In this document: piece after piece, positions 54,247 to 63,004 of the stretch | Position numbering within the stretch: the stretch's first letter is position 1 | Layout: each line of letters starts with the position of its first letter | Origin: Salinicola endophyticus | Lineage (GTDB): Bacteria; Pseudomonadota; Gammaproteobacteria; Pseudomonadales; Halomonadaceae | NCBI RefSeq assembly: GCF_003206575.1 | Contig: NZ_PZJO01000003.1 | Span: forward strand, 406,436-470,435 | Length of the DNA: 64,000 nt | Direction of reading: 5' to 3' | Notes under the pieces: generated by a model | What the model was told of the DNA's origin: nothing | The model's input: the letters and a program-made list of their open reading frames with translations, nothing else | The model's database searches: none | Program-made: the position numbers and the translations under genes

Positions 54247-54265
54247 CGAGTCGGTCGCAGGCGAT

Positions 54266-54298
54266 GAGCTAGGGTGCCCGTCAGGGGCACCCCAGCTC
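54266..54298. terminator. Hairpin between convergent allA and the sodium symporter
   Basis: GGGTGCCC (54272-54279) and GGGCACCC (54285-54292) pair, and outer GAGCT (54266-54270) pairs with AGCTC (54294-54298). It lies between two convergent stops and probably terminates both transcripts. Confidence 0.6.
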
Positions 54299-54311
54299 GT
54301 TGGCGTTGGCG

Positions 54312-55802
54312 TCAGACCGGTTTGCCGCCAACCGCCTTGGCCGGCATGTCGTCCTGCTCCATGCGTTCGCGTTCGTCGTCGATGATCTTGAGCGCCTGTT
54401 CCGGTGTCACCTTCGAGGCGGGCGTGACCAGGCTGACGACGACACCCACGATCAGCGCGACCAGCACGGCGGGGATGCTGGGATTGCCCCAGAACGCCGT
54501 CCAGCTGTCGACATTGATCACCGACAGCGAGGTCGCCGAGGCCGCCACCAGGGTAGCGATGGCCCCCTGCCAGGTGTAGCGCGGCCAGAAGCGTCCGAGC
54601 ACGCCGCAGACGAACATCCCCGCCATCACCGTGGCGATCATGCTGGTGATATAGCTGATGACGTTGTTGGAGGTGAGCGCGAACAGCAGCGCCAGGCCGA
54701 TGGTGACGACCAGCGCCAGCCGGGAGAGCCCCACGACCTTGCGCGCCGACGGCGTGTGGCCGGTGAACAGCACGTAGATATCGCGCAGCAGGATCGAGAC
54801 CCCGGCGATGGCATCGGAGCTGGCGCTCGACATGGTCGCCGAAAGCCCCGCCACCAGCAGCAGCAGGCCCAGCCACAGCGGCAGGATCTCGGTGGCGAGG
54901 AACGGGAAGGCGAAGTTGCTGTTGTCCAGGTTCGGATTGAGCGCGTGGGTCGCCATGCCGATGATCGCCGGAATGACCGAGAAGAACAGATAGAGCACGC
55001 CGGTGATCACGAACGACTTGCGCACCGAGGCCACCGAGTTGCCGGAGTAGATGCGCTGGCGGTAGGAGGGTGTCGCCAGTACACCGACGGCGATGACGGC
55101 GGCGAGCGAGATGGCCGGTACCAGGCCGATCTTGCCGATCCCGAGGAAGGTGGTGGCGCTGGCATCCATGTGGGTGCCGAGGCCGGAGAAGCCGCCGACC
55201 TCGACCAGGGCGATGATCGCCATCACGATGAAGCCGACGAACAGCACCACCGCCTGCACGGTATCGGTCCAGACCACCGCCATGTAGCCGCCGATCACGC
55301 AGTAGATGCCGAAGCCCAGCGCGACCAGGATGCGTGCCGTGGTCAGGTCGATCCCCGCCATCCACGACAGGTAGAGGCCGCCGCCGAGGATATGCGCGCC
55401 GAGCCAGCCGATGCAGGCGATATAGATCAGCACCGCGACGACGTTACGCACCAGGCGATTGGCGCCGACATAGTAGGAGAGCTCCTCGCTCATGGTCATG
55501 AAGCGCAGGCGTCTCACCGGGGCGAACCAGAACGCCAGCAGCAGCACGCCGATCGCCCCGCCGATACCGTAGAGGGCCCCGGCCCAGCCGTTGGCGTAGC
55601 CGAAGCCGACCGCCCCCATGCTCGAACCGGTGCCGACCATGGTCGCCACGGTGGTGCCGATGGTCAGGAAGAGCGGCAGGCTGCGCCCGCCGAGCAGAAA
55701 GTCGTCACCGCTACCGCGGCTGTGGCGGGAAACCCAGCAGCCGAATGCGATCATCACGATCACGTAAGCGACGAAGGTGCCGAGGAAGACTTGGCTGTTC
55801 AT
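54312..55802 (-). CDS. Sodium:solute symporter (SSS family)
   Basis: A 496-residue protein with about 13 helices. SSS traits are GGRSLPLFLTIGTTVATMVGTGS in helix 1-2, YRQRIYSGNSVASVRKSF in the central loop, and LSATMSSASSDAIAGVSIL (sodium site region). The C-terminal tail is charged. The family imports amino acids, sugars or vitamins with Na+. It precedes (on the minus strand lies downstream of) RidA and the D-aminoacylase, so an N-acyl or D-amino acid is a plausible substrate. It is preceded by a hairpin that may separate it from ridA. Confidence 0.88.
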   Translation of the reverse strand: MNSQVFLGTFVAYVIVMIAFGCWVSRHSRGSGDDFLLGGRSLPLFLTIGTTVATMVGTGSSMGAVGFGYANGWAGALYGIGGAIGVLLLAFWFAPVRRLRFMTMSEELSYYVGANRLVRNVVAVLIYIACIGWLGAHILGGGLYLSWMAGIDLTTARILVALGFGIYCVIGGYMAVVWTDTVQAVVLFVGFIVMAIIALVEVGGFSGLGTHMDASATTFLGIGKIGLVPAISLAAVIAVGVLATPSYRQRIYSGNSVASVRKSFVITGVLYLFFSVIPAIIGMATHALNPNLDNSNFAFPFLATEILPLWLGLLLLVAGLSATMSSASSDAIAGVSILLRDIYVLFTGHTPSARKVVGLSRLALVVTIGLALLFALTSNNVISYITSMIATVMAGMFVCGVLGRFWPRYTWQGAIATLVAASATSLSVINVDSWTAFWGNPSIPAVLVALIVGVVVSLVTPASKVTPEQALKIIDDERERMEQDDMPAKAVGGKPV

Positions 55803-55885
55803 GGCTACCTCTTATAATTGTCGTCCCGGTCGTTGCCGCGACCGGAGCAGTGTGAAATGTCATGTCCTGTGGGGTTTTTCACTGC

Positions 55886-55911
55886 GGTCGCGCCCTTGCC
55901 GGGGCGCGACC
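55886..55911. terminator. 10-bp hairpin between RidA and the symporter gene
   Basis: GGTCGCGCCC (55886-55895) pairs perfectly with GGGCGCGACC (55902-55911) around TTGCCG. It lies 75-100 bases downstream of the RidA stop on the minus strand. It could end the deacylase-ridA transcript, so the symporter may have its own promoter. Confidence 0.55.
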
Positions 55912-55986
55912 ACCTTTCGTTACCGCTTTCTCATGTCTTTGCAGTGCCGGGAGGCTTGCCCAGAGAGGCCTCCGCTTGGGCGCTCG

Positions 55987-56379
55987 TCAGGCGCGGTCGG
56001 CGCGATAGCACTTGATATCCACCTCTACCTTGCAGTCGACCACCAGGTCCTGGACGCTGCAGATCCGCGCCGGCGGGTGGTCGCCGAAAACTTCCTTGAA
56101 CACCTTGTTGAACGAGCTGAAGTAGCGCGCGTCGGTGAGCACGGCGGTGACGTGGACCACGTCTTCCACGCCGTAACCGGCCTCCTCGGCGATCTTCAGA
56201 CAGTTGGCGAAGGCCAGCCGCGACTGCTCGACGATGCTGCCTTCGACCACTTCGCCGTCGGTCATCGGCGTCTGGCCGGAGACGAACAGCCAGCCACCCG
56301 CTTCGGTGGCGCGGGCGAAGGGCAGCTTCTGGCCGCCGGTGCCGACGCCGCCTTCGACGCCATAACGCTTGATGCTCAT
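55987..56379 (-). CDS. RidA-family enamine/imine deaminase
   Basis: A 130-residue YjgF/YER057c/UK114 protein. The catalytic arginine is R105 in PPARICSVQDL, and WLFVSGQTPM at 30-39 is a family landmark. RidA hydrolyses 2-aminoacrylate and related enamines released by PLP dehydratases, preventing damage to PLP enzymes. The PLP-dependent deaminase at 63005 and the N-acyl-D-amino-acid deacylase next to it explain its place here. Forms a trimer in known members. Confidence 0.9.
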   Translation of the reverse strand: MSIKRYGVEGGVGTGGQKLPFARATEAGGWLFVSGQTPMTDGEVVEGSIVEQSRLAFANCLKIAEEAGYGVEDVVHVTAVLTDARYFSSFNKVFKEVFGDHPPARICSVQDLVVDCKVEVDIKCYRADRA

Positions 56380-56408
56380 GGAAAATCTCCTCTCTGGGTC
56401 AGGGAAGA

Positions 56409-56427
56409 CCCCGCGCGGCGCGCGGGG
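56409..56427. terminator. GC hairpin after the deacylase gene
   Basis: CCCCGCGC (56409-56416) pairs with GCGCGGGG (56420-56427) around a 3-base loop, 14 bases beyond the deacylase stop on the minus strand. It may attenuate transcription into ridA. Confidence 0.45.
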
Positions 56428-56440
56428 CCGATACGGGATA

Positions 56441-57919
56441 TCAGGCGGTGGTGGGGCGCGAGGGGCGCGGCGATAGCTGCACCTCGCGTCGCAGCAGGCG
56501 TCCGGCGCGGGTGGCGCTGGCCTGGCCGTGGCGATAGCCGATTACGCCATTGACCACCACCAGCTCGATGCCGCTGGCCTTGGCGATCGGCGCGCTGTAG
56601 GTGGCGGTGTCCTCGAGCTTGTCGAGGTCGAGCAGCACCAGGTCGGCGAAGGCGCCGACACGAATCTCACCGCGGTCGGTCAGGCCGAAGTTGGCGGCGG
56701 AGAGCCCGGTCATCTTGCGAACCGCCTCGGTCAGCGGCAGCAGTTTCAGGTCGCGACTGTAGTGGGCGAGCACCCGCGGGAAGGCACCCCATAGCCGCGG
56801 GTGCGGATGCGGATCGTTGGGCAGCCCGTCGGAGCCCACCATCGATAGCGGATGCGCCAGCACCTGGCGCATATCCGCCTCGCTCATGTTGTGGTAGACC
56901 GCCCCGGCCGGCTGCAGCCGCCGGGCGGCCTCCAGCAGCGACAGTTCCCACTGCGCGGCGATCGTCTTCAGCGGCTGGCGCGCCATCTCGGGATGGGAGT
57001 CGGACCAGGTGATGAAGATCTCGATCTCGTCGGTGACCTGGCCCAGATCCAGCGTCGAGGAGCCGGCGGTGTAGGGGTAGCAGTCGCAGTGCACGCCGTG
57101 GCTGTGTGCCGCGGCATCCAGTTTGGCCAGCGCCAGGGGCGCGTTGCCCCAGTTGCCGGCACCGGCGCACTTGAGATGCGAGATCACCAGCGGCGCCTGG
57201 CCGTGGGTGGCGGTGGCGAAGGCTTCGTCCATCGCCGCCGGCAGCCCGGCGAACTCGTCGCGCAGATGCGTGGTGTAGACCCCGCCGGCGCGCCCCACCG
57301 CGGCGACCAGTGCATTCATCTCCGCGCTGGGGGCGTGGAAGGCGTTGCGGTAGGCGAGCCCCGAGGAGAGCCCCAGTGCGCCCTCGGCCAGGGCGGTCTC
57401 GAGCTGGGCGCGCATGGCCGCGATCTCGGCCGGGCTGGCGGGGCGGTCGAAGCGATCCATCACCTGGCTGCGCAGGCTGGTGTGGCCGATCAGCGCGGCG
57501 ACGTTGACGCTGGGACGCGCCGTGGCCACCGCCTCGGCGTAGGCGGCGAAGGTGGGGTAGCGGAAATCCTCGGCGCGCCCGAGCAGGTTCATCGGGTCCG
57601 GTACCTCGCCGTCGAGGCTGACCGGGCTGGCGCTGATGCCGCAGTTGCCGACCACCACCGTGGTCACCCCCTGGGAGAGCTTGGGCAGCATCTCCGGGGT
57701 GCGGATGACATTGGTGTCGTCGTGGGTGTGGACGTCGATGAAGCCGGGGGTCAGGGTCAGCCCCTCAGCCGCGATCTCCTCGCGGCCGCGGGCCTCGGCC
57801 AGGTCGCCCACGGCGACGATACGCTCGCCGTCGACGGCGACATCGGCGACGAAGGCGTCGCGGCCGCTGCCATCGATGAGATTGGCGCGGCGGATCAGCA
57901 GGTCGTGCTGGTGTGACAT
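56441..57919 (-). CDS. N-acyl-D-amino-acid deacylase (D-aminoacylase)
   Basis: A protein of about 492 residues of the amidohydrolase superfamily. HTHDD at 64-68 is the metal motif. C93 in VVVGNCGIS corresponds to the zinc-binding cysteine that marks D-aminoacylases. [14 protein letters not shown] and VGSDGLP carry the remaining ligands. It removes the acyl group from N-acyl-D-amino acids such as those from peptidoglycan or spoilage products. The ATG at 57919 follows AGGAG. It lies 16 bases after the RpiR gene, so they form one operon. Confidence 0.9.
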   Translation of the reverse strand: MSHQHDLLIRRANLIDGSGRDAFVADVAVDGERIVAVGDLAEARGREEIAAEGLTLTPGFIDVHTHDDTNVIRTPEMLPKLSQGVTTVVVGNCGISASPVSLDGEVPDPMNLLGRAEDFRYPTFAAYAEAVATARPSVNVAALIGHTSLRSQVMDRFDRPASPAEIAAMRAQLETALAEGALGLSSGLAYRNAFHAPSAEMNALVAAVGRAGGVYTTHLRDEFAGLPAAMDEAFATATHGQAPLVISHLKCAGAGNWGNAPLALAKLDAAAHSHGVHCDCYPYTAGSSTLDLGQVTDEIEIFITWSDSHPEMARQPLKTIAAQWELSLLEAARRLQPAGAVYHNMSEADMRQVLAHPLSMVGSDGLPNDPHPHPRLWGAFPRVLAHYSRDLKLLPLTEAVRKMTGLSAANFGLTDRGEIRVGAFADLVLLDLDKLEDTATYSAPIAKASGIELVVVNGVIGYRHGQASATRAGRLLRREVQLSPRPSRPTTA

Positions 57920-57935
57920 GGTCGCTCCTGGCGGC

Positions 57936-58799
57936 TCAGTCGCCGAGCGGCTGGCGATTGTCGCCACCGCGATGGGCATCGAGGGTGATCTTGAGTCGCC
58001 GCAGCTTGTCGCGGGTCCGCGCCCGGTGGCGCAGCGCCAGGCCCAGCGCCAGCATGTCCACGGCGGCCATCATGGCGTAGCGTGACGACGACGGAAAATA
58101 GATGAAGTCGGTCTCCCGCGAGGCCAGCGGTAGCGCCAGGTCGGCGATGCCGGCCAGCGGCGAGGCCACCGCGGTGATCGCGATCACGCGTGCACCGTAT
58201 TCGCGGGCCAGCTCGGCGGCATCGTTGATCTCGGGGGTGTAGCCGCTGGCCGAGAGCGCCACCACCACGTCTTCCGGCTCCAGGGTGGCGGCGACCATGC
58301 GCGGCAGCAGCGCCTGGGGATAGGCGCTGATCGCATAGCCCAGCCGCACCAGCCGGAACTGCAGCTCCTGGGCCATCACCGTGGAGCCGCCGCCAGCGCC
58401 GAAGACCAGAATCTGACGCGCGCCATCGAGCATCTCCACCGCGCCCTCGACGTCGGCCTGCTCCATCAGCGTGCGGTTGAGCGCCAGGGTCTGGGTGGCG
58501 CTGTCGTAGATCACGCCGAGGCCATCCTCCTCGTTCGCCTCCTGGATGAAGCGACGGCCGGCGGCCAGGGCGCGGGTCAGGCGGGTCTTGAGGTCGCGCA
58601 CGTTACGGCACTCCACCGCCCGGGCGAAGCGGGTCACCGTGGCGTCGCTGACCCCGGCGCGAGCGGCGATCTCGCCGATGCTCGCCTCGGCGACGAAATC
58701 GATATCGTCGAAGATCAGTCCGGCGACCTTGCGCTCGGCGGCGCGCAGGCTGGGAAGACGGGCGGTGATCAACGATAGGATGTCGACCTGCTGGCTCAC
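57936..58799 (-). CDS. MurR/RpiR-family regulator
   Basis: A 287-residue protein. The helix-turn-helix covers about 1-75 (LPSLRAAERKVAGLIFDDIDFVAEASIGEIAARAGVSDATVTRFAR in pieces). A SIS domain follows (ILVFGAGGGSTVMAQEL, VVVALSASGYTPEI). It starts with GTG at 58799, with AAAGGAG upstream. It is the first gene before the D-aminoacylase and ridA and probably controls them. The homologous arrangement in other bacteria senses an amino-sugar or acyl-amino-acid; the ligand here is unknown. Confidence 0.88.
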   Translation of the reverse strand: MSQQVDILSLITARLPSLRAAERKVAGLIFDDIDFVAEASIGEIAARAGVSDATVTRFARAVECRNVRDLKTRLTRALAAGRRFIQEANEEDGLGVIYDSATQTLALNRTLMEQADVEGAVEMLDGARQILVFGAGGGSTVMAQELQFRLVRLGYAISAYPQALLPRMVAATLEPEDVVVALSASGYTPEINDAAELAREYGARVIAITAVASPLAGIADLALPLASRETDFIYFPSSSRYAMMAAVDMLALGLALRHRARTRDKLRRLKITLDAHRGGDNRQPLGD

Positions 58800-58948
58800 G
58801 AAGCTCTCCTTTGGCGGGGCCGGTCTCGGGCGGGAAATGCATGCCTGTTAGTTTCTATCCTAATTTCTGAATTCGTGAAAGTTATTTTCTTTTAACCTTC
58901 GTCGACAGCCAGCACCGGCCCCGTCCCGCCGGGGCGAAGCGCTCGCGG

Positions 58949-59713
58949 TCACAGTGACGAGGTCTTGAGAAACGCCTGCAGCCGCGCTGACTCTGGGGTC
59001 GAGAACAGCGTCGCCGGCGGGCCCTGCTCGGCGATGCGGCCGCCATCCATGAACACCACCTTGTCGGAGACATCGCGGGCGAAGCGCATCTCATGGGTGA
59101 CCAGCACCATGGTCATGCCCTCCTGGGCGAGGCTGCGAATGGTCTCGAGCACCTCGCCGACCCGCTCCGGATCGAGCGCCGAGGTCGCCTCGTCGAACAG
59201 CATCACGCGGGGATTCATGGCGATGGCGCGGGCGATCGCGACCCGCTGCTGCTGGCCGCCGGAGAGCTGGGCGGGGCGATGATCGCGGCGCTCCCGCATG
59301 CCCACCCGCTCCAGCCAGTGGTCGGCCAGCTCCACCGCCTGGCGCCGGGACATGCCACGCACCCGGGTGAGGCCGAGGGTGACGTTGTCCAGCGCGCTCA
59401 TGTGCGGAAACAGGTTGAACGCCTGGAACACCATGCCGGTCATCGCCCGCTGGCCGGCGATCTCGCGCTCGCTGGCGCGCACGCGCTGGCCGTTGCGCTG
59501 GCGATAGCCGATGCTCTCGCCGCCGATCCGCACCTCGCCCTGGTGGAACTCCTCGAGCAGATTGAGGCAGCGCAGCAGGGTGGTCTTGCCCGAACCGCTG
59601 GAGCCGATGATGGAGACTACCTCGCCCTCGTTCACCACGAGGTCGATGCCTTTGAGCACCTCGAGTTCGCCGAAGCGTTTGTGCAGCGCGCGCACTTCCA
59701 CGATGGGAGTCAT
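58949..59713 (-). CDS. Polar amino-acid ABC transporter, ATP-binding subunit
   Basis: A protein of about 254 residues. Walker A is GSSGSGKT at 38-45, the signature is LSGGQQQR, and Walker B is [11 protein letters not shown]. The residues [17 protein letters not shown] are typical of the GlnQ/HisP class. Its ATG overlaps the stop of the upstream permease (59710-59713), so it is translationally coupled. It energises import of a polar, possibly D-, amino acid. Confidence 0.94.
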   Translation of the reverse strand: MTPIVEVRALHKRFGELEVLKGIDLVVNEGEVVSIIGSSGSGKTTLLRCLNLLEEFHQGEVRIGGESIGYRQRNGQRVRASEREIAGQRAMTGMVFQAFNLFPHMSALDNVTLGLTRVRGMSRRQAVELADHWLERVGMRERRDHRPAQLSGGQQQRVAIARAIAMNPRVMLFDEATSALDPERVGEVLETIRSLAQEGMTMVLVTHEMRFARDVSDKVVFMDGGRIAEQGPPATLFSTPESARLQAFLKTSSL

Positions 59714-60384
59714 GTCGTTCTCCTGGCGGGGCGGTCGAGGCGCCGGCCGACGTAGCGTCCGACCTGCTCGATGGCGAAGTCGATCAGGAAATAGATCAGC
59801 CCCGCGAGCAGGTAGAACTGCATGTTGAGAAAATTGTTGCTGATGATCTGCTGGGTGGTGAGCAGCAGCTCGGCGACGCCGATCACGGAGAGCAGCGTGG
59901 ACGCCTTGACCATCTCCACTGCGGCGGTGATCCAGGTCGGTAGCGCATAGCGCAGCGCCTGGGGGAACAGGATGTGGCGGAAGATGCCGCCGAAGGTGAG
60001 GCCGATGGCGCGGCCGGCTTCGATCTGCCCGCGCGGCAGCGCCTGCAGGGCGCCGCGCAGGATCTCGCCGACATGCGAGGCGCAGAACAGCGTCAGCGCC
60101 AGCACCCCGGCCTGGAAGGCGCCCAGATCGAGGCCCACGGCGGACGAGATATAGAAGGTGGCGAGCACCAGGACCAGCACCGGGGTACCACGGATGATGT
60201 CGATGTAGGCGCGCGCCGGCCAGCGCAGCGGCTTGATGCCGTAGGTCACGGCGACCCCGATCGCGATGCCCAGCAGGGTGCCCGCGACGATGGCCGAGAG
60301 TGAGACGCCGATGGTGACCGCGGTGCCCTGCAGCAGCGCATCCCGGTGGCTGAGCACCTGGTCGAAGAAGTAGTCCCACTGCAT
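59710..60384 (-). CDS. Polar amino-acid ABC transporter permease 1
   Basis: A 224-residue HisM/GlnP-type membrane protein with about five helices. The EAA loop is [29 protein letters not shown]. It forms the channel with the second permease. The ATP-binding subunit overlaps its 3' end by four bases. Confidence 0.92.
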   Translation of the reverse strand: MQWDYFFDQVLSHRDALLQGTAVTIGVSLSAIVAGTLLGIAIGVAVTYGIKPLRWPARAYIDIIRGTPVLVLVLATFYISSAVGLDLGAFQAGVLALTLFCASHVGEILRGALQALPRGQIEAGRAIGLTFGGIFRHILFPQALRYALPTWITAAVEMVKASTLLSVIGVAELLLTTQQIISNNFLNMQFYLLAGLIYFLIDFAIEQVGRYVGRRLDRPARRTT

Positions 60385-60385
60385 C

Positions 60386-61051
60386 TCAGTTCGCCTCCAG
60401 GACCAGGCGCTTTTCCAGCGCCCGCAGAATCAGCGTGATGGCGTAGCAGCAGACGATGTAGAGCAGCGAAGCGACCAGCCAGACCTCGATCACGCGGAAG
60501 GTCTCGGAGTTGATCTTGCGCGCATAGTAGGTCAGCTCCGGCACCGCGATGGTGGCGGCCAGCGAAGTGTCCTTGAACAGCGAGACGAAGTTGTTGCCGA
60601 ACGCCGGCAGCGCGTTGCGGAACATGATCGGCAGCACGATATCGCGCTGGATGCGGGACCGGGTCAGGCCGATCGCCTGGCCCGCCTCGATCAGACCCGG
60701 TGGCACGCTCAGCAGCCCGGCACGGAAGACTTCGGCCATGTAGGCGCTGGTATAGAGCGACAGCGCGAGGATGAAGCTGTTGATCTTGTCCAGCGACAGC
60801 CCCAGCTGGGGCATGCCGAAGAACAGAAACAGCACGATCACCAGAATCGGCAGATTGCGCAGGGTCGAGATCCAGGCGAAGGCGAGGCCCGCGAGCCAGC
60901 GGCTCGGTGCCCGGGTGGCGAAGGCGACGACCAGACCCAGCAGCGAGCCGATCGCGATGGAGACCAGCGCCAGCAGCAGGCCCAGCCCGATACCGCTCAA
61001 CAGCAGCGGCCACTGCGCCAGGATCGGGGCGAAGTTGAAGTGATAGCTCAT
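60386..61051 (-). CDS. Polar amino-acid ABC transporter permease 2
   Basis: A 221-residue permease of the same family, with five helices and an EAA loop IEAGQAIGLTRSRIQRDIVLP. It ends 1 base before permease 1, indicating one transcript. Together they form the heterodimeric channel. Confidence 0.92.
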   Translation of the reverse strand: MSYHFNFAPILAQWPLLLSGIGLGLLLALVSIAIGSLLGLVVAFATRAPSRWLAGLAFAWISTLRNLPILVIVLFLFFGMPQLGLSLDKINSFILALSLYTSAYMAEVFRAGLLSVPPGLIEAGQAIGLTRSRIQRDIVLPIMFRNALPAFGNNFVSLFKDTSLAATIAVPELTYYARKINSETFRVIEVWLVASLLYIVCCYAITLILRALEKRLVLEAN

Positions 61052-61122
61052 GGCAGTTCATTCACCGGCGGTGATTCGAGGACCGGCCGCCGCGCCAGAT
61101 GCCGGCGCGGCGGCCCCGGGGC

Positions 61123-61959
61123 TCAGCGCATCTCGCTGGGGAAACCGGTCTCGGGCGCCGGCGGACGCTCGCCGAACCACTGTTCGAAGGCCGCGGCATA
61201 ACGCTCGAACTCGACCCCGTTCATCGCCTGTTCGAGGGTGGTGTTGACGAACTGCAGCCAGCGGGCGTCGTCCGGCGAGACCGCGCAGGCGTAGGACTGC
61301 GGGTTCCAGGCGTAGCCGGCGTCGGTATAGCGGCCGCTGTTGTTCTTCATGTACCACTTCAGCGTGGAGAGATCGGTGGCCACGGCGTCGGCGCGGTGGG
61401 AGTTGAGCGCCTGATAGATCAGGTTCTGGCTCTCGTACTGGTCCACCTTCGCCTCGGGCAGGGCCTGATGCACCATCTGCTCGGCGTAGACGTTCTGCAG
61501 CACCGCCACCGTGATGTCGCTGCCGGCCGCCTTGAGCGCGGGGTAGTCGGCGTAGTCTCCGCCGTCGAGCATCAGCAGGCCGACCCCTTCGCGGTAGTAG
61601 GGCACGGTGAACGCGACCTGCTGGGCCCGCGCCGCGGTCACGGTCATCGCCTGGCAGGAGATATCGACCTTGTTGGTCAGCAGGTTGGGAATGCGCGCAT
61701 CGGAAGATTGATTGACGAAGCGCACCTTGCTGGGGTCGTTGAACAGCCCCTGGGCCAGGATATGACCGATATCGGCATCGAAGCCCACGGTCTGGCCATC
61801 CTGGGTGAAGTGCCAGGGCGGATTGGCGCTGCCGGTACCGACGATCAGCTCGCCGCGCGCCAGCACGTCCTGCAGGGTGTCGGCGTGCACGTCGGCGACG
61901 CTCAGGGAGGAGAGGGCAAATACCGAGATGGCGCCCAGCATCTTGTGGATCGTGGTCAT
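61123..61959 (-). CDS. Periplasmic amino-acid-binding protein
   Basis: A protein of about 278 residues. Residues 1-27 form a signal peptide (LGAISVFALSSLSVADVHA). The SBP family 3 core follows: GFDADIGHILAQ, the arginine in SSDARIPNLLTNKVDISCQAMTVT that binds the amino-acid carboxylate, and PYYREGVGLLM. It delivers ligand to the two permeases. It begins the four-gene transporter operon on the minus strand. ATG at 61959 was chosen by the signal peptide; the open frame extends further upstream without family sequence. Confidence 0.92.
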   Translation of the reverse strand: MTTIHKMLGAISVFALSSLSVADVHADTLQDVLARGELIVGTGSANPPWHFTQDGQTVGFDADIGHILAQGLFNDPSKVRFVNQSSDARIPNLLTNKVDISCQAMTVTAARAQQVAFTVPYYREGVGLLMLDGGDYADYPALKAAGSDITVAVLQNVYAEQMVHQALPEAKVDQYESQNLIYQALNSHRADAVATDLSTLKWYMKNNSGRYTDAGYAWNPQSYACAVSPDDARWLQFVNTTLEQAMNGVEFERYAAAFEQWFGERPPAPETGFPSEMR

Positions 61960-62034
61960 GGGTAGGCTCACCTGTTGTTGATGTTGTTTGCGGCTGCTGG
62001 TGTGCGGCTGCGATCCGGTGTCCCTATTCGTTGT

Positions 62035-62052
62035 CGTCCGATATATCGGACG
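62035..62052. promoter_or_regulatory. 18-bp perfect palindrome between transporter and IclR gene
   Basis: CGTCCGATATATCGGACG is perfectly palindromic and lies 75-93 bases upstream of the binding-protein start and about 125 bases upstream of the IclR start. A related TTTACCGGATAAA follows at 62062. It is the likely operator of the divergent IclR regulator. Confidence 0.6.
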
Positions 62053-62175
62053 GTTGTCTGGTTTACCGGATAAATCTATACTGCGCGCATTCCCGTCCGC
62101 CGCGCAAGAGGGGCGTATCCAGGCGATCACCGCCTGGATACCATGGCCTCTCATGCCGGCCAGCCATGAGGCGAT

Positions 62176-62934
62176 ATGCGTCAACCCACGACATCGACGT
62201 CCCGGGCGCGCGGCGTCGACCGCGTCATCTCGCTGTGCGAGCAGCTCCATCTGCATCGCGAACCGATGACGCCCAAGGAGCTGATGGCGGCGACCGGCGC
62301 GCCGCGCTCCAGCGTCTACGAGCTGATCAATCTGCTCAGCGAGGCCGGCTGGCTGGAGACCGGCAGCGACGGACGCATCTTCTTCGGCCGCGCGATGCAC
62401 TACTTCGGTCTCGACTACGCCGACCACAACGATCTGCTGCGCCGGGCGCGGCCGGTGATGCGCCAACTCTCGGCGCGCTTCGACGAGACCACGCAGCTGT
62501 GCATGCTCGACGGCGACAAGTACACCGTCATGCTCAACGAGAATGGCGCGCGGCCGTTTCGGATCAGTTCCGAGGTCGGGGTCAAGGTGCCGATCCCCTG
62601 GACCGCCTCGGGGCGCGTACTGCTCGGCGGCATGCCGCGGGAGGCGATCCTGGGGCTGGTGCCGGAGGCCGATTTCGTGCTGCCCAGCGGTGAGCAGATC
62701 GATATCGACGCGTTTCTCGCCGAGATCGAACACACGCGCCAGCGCGGCTATGCGCTCACCGAAGGGCTGGTGGACAGCTTTGCCTGCTGCATGGCGGTAC
62801 CCATTCACGAAGGCGATACCGTCGCCCGGGCGACGCTCTGTTTCACCGTGGGGCGCAATGCCGATCAGGCACGCCGCGAGGCTCTCGTCGAGGCTCTGCG
62901 CGAGGCCGCGGCGACGCTCTCCCACGGCGACTGA
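62176..62934 (+). CDS. IclR-family regulator of the D-amino-acid genes
   Basis: A 252-residue protein with winged helix RVISLCEQLHLHREPMTPKELMAATGAPRSSVYELINLL (in pieces, about 16-55) and an effector domain from 90 (IPWTASGRVLLGGMPREAI, ALTEGLVDSFACCMAVPIHEGDTVARATLCF). It is divergent from the amino-acid ABC operon and 70 bases upstream of the deaminase. It probably controls both through the palindrome at 62035-62052. Confidence 0.88.
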   Translation: MRQPTTSTSRARGVDRVISLCEQLHLHREPMTPKELMAATGAPRSSVYELINLLSEAGWLETGSDGRIFFGRAMHYFGLDYADHNDLLRRARPVMRQLSARFDETTQLCMLDGDKYTVMLNENGARPFRISSEVGVKVPIPWTASGRVLLGGMPREAILGLVPEADFVLPSGEQIDIDAFLAEIEHTRQRGYALTEGLVDSFACCMAVPIHEGDTVARATLCFTVGRNADQARREALVEALREAAATLSHGD

Positions 62935-63004
62935 GCATGGCCCTGGCGCTGCGTGTTCCCTTCTCCTGCGTTGTCATCTTTCGCTCTGCCTCTGGAGACC
63001 CGTC

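Noticed and set aside
61960-62925. N-terminal extension of the binding protein to 600 residues
   Set aside because: The extension overlaps the divergent IclR gene and lacks family sequence; the signal peptide starts at 61959.
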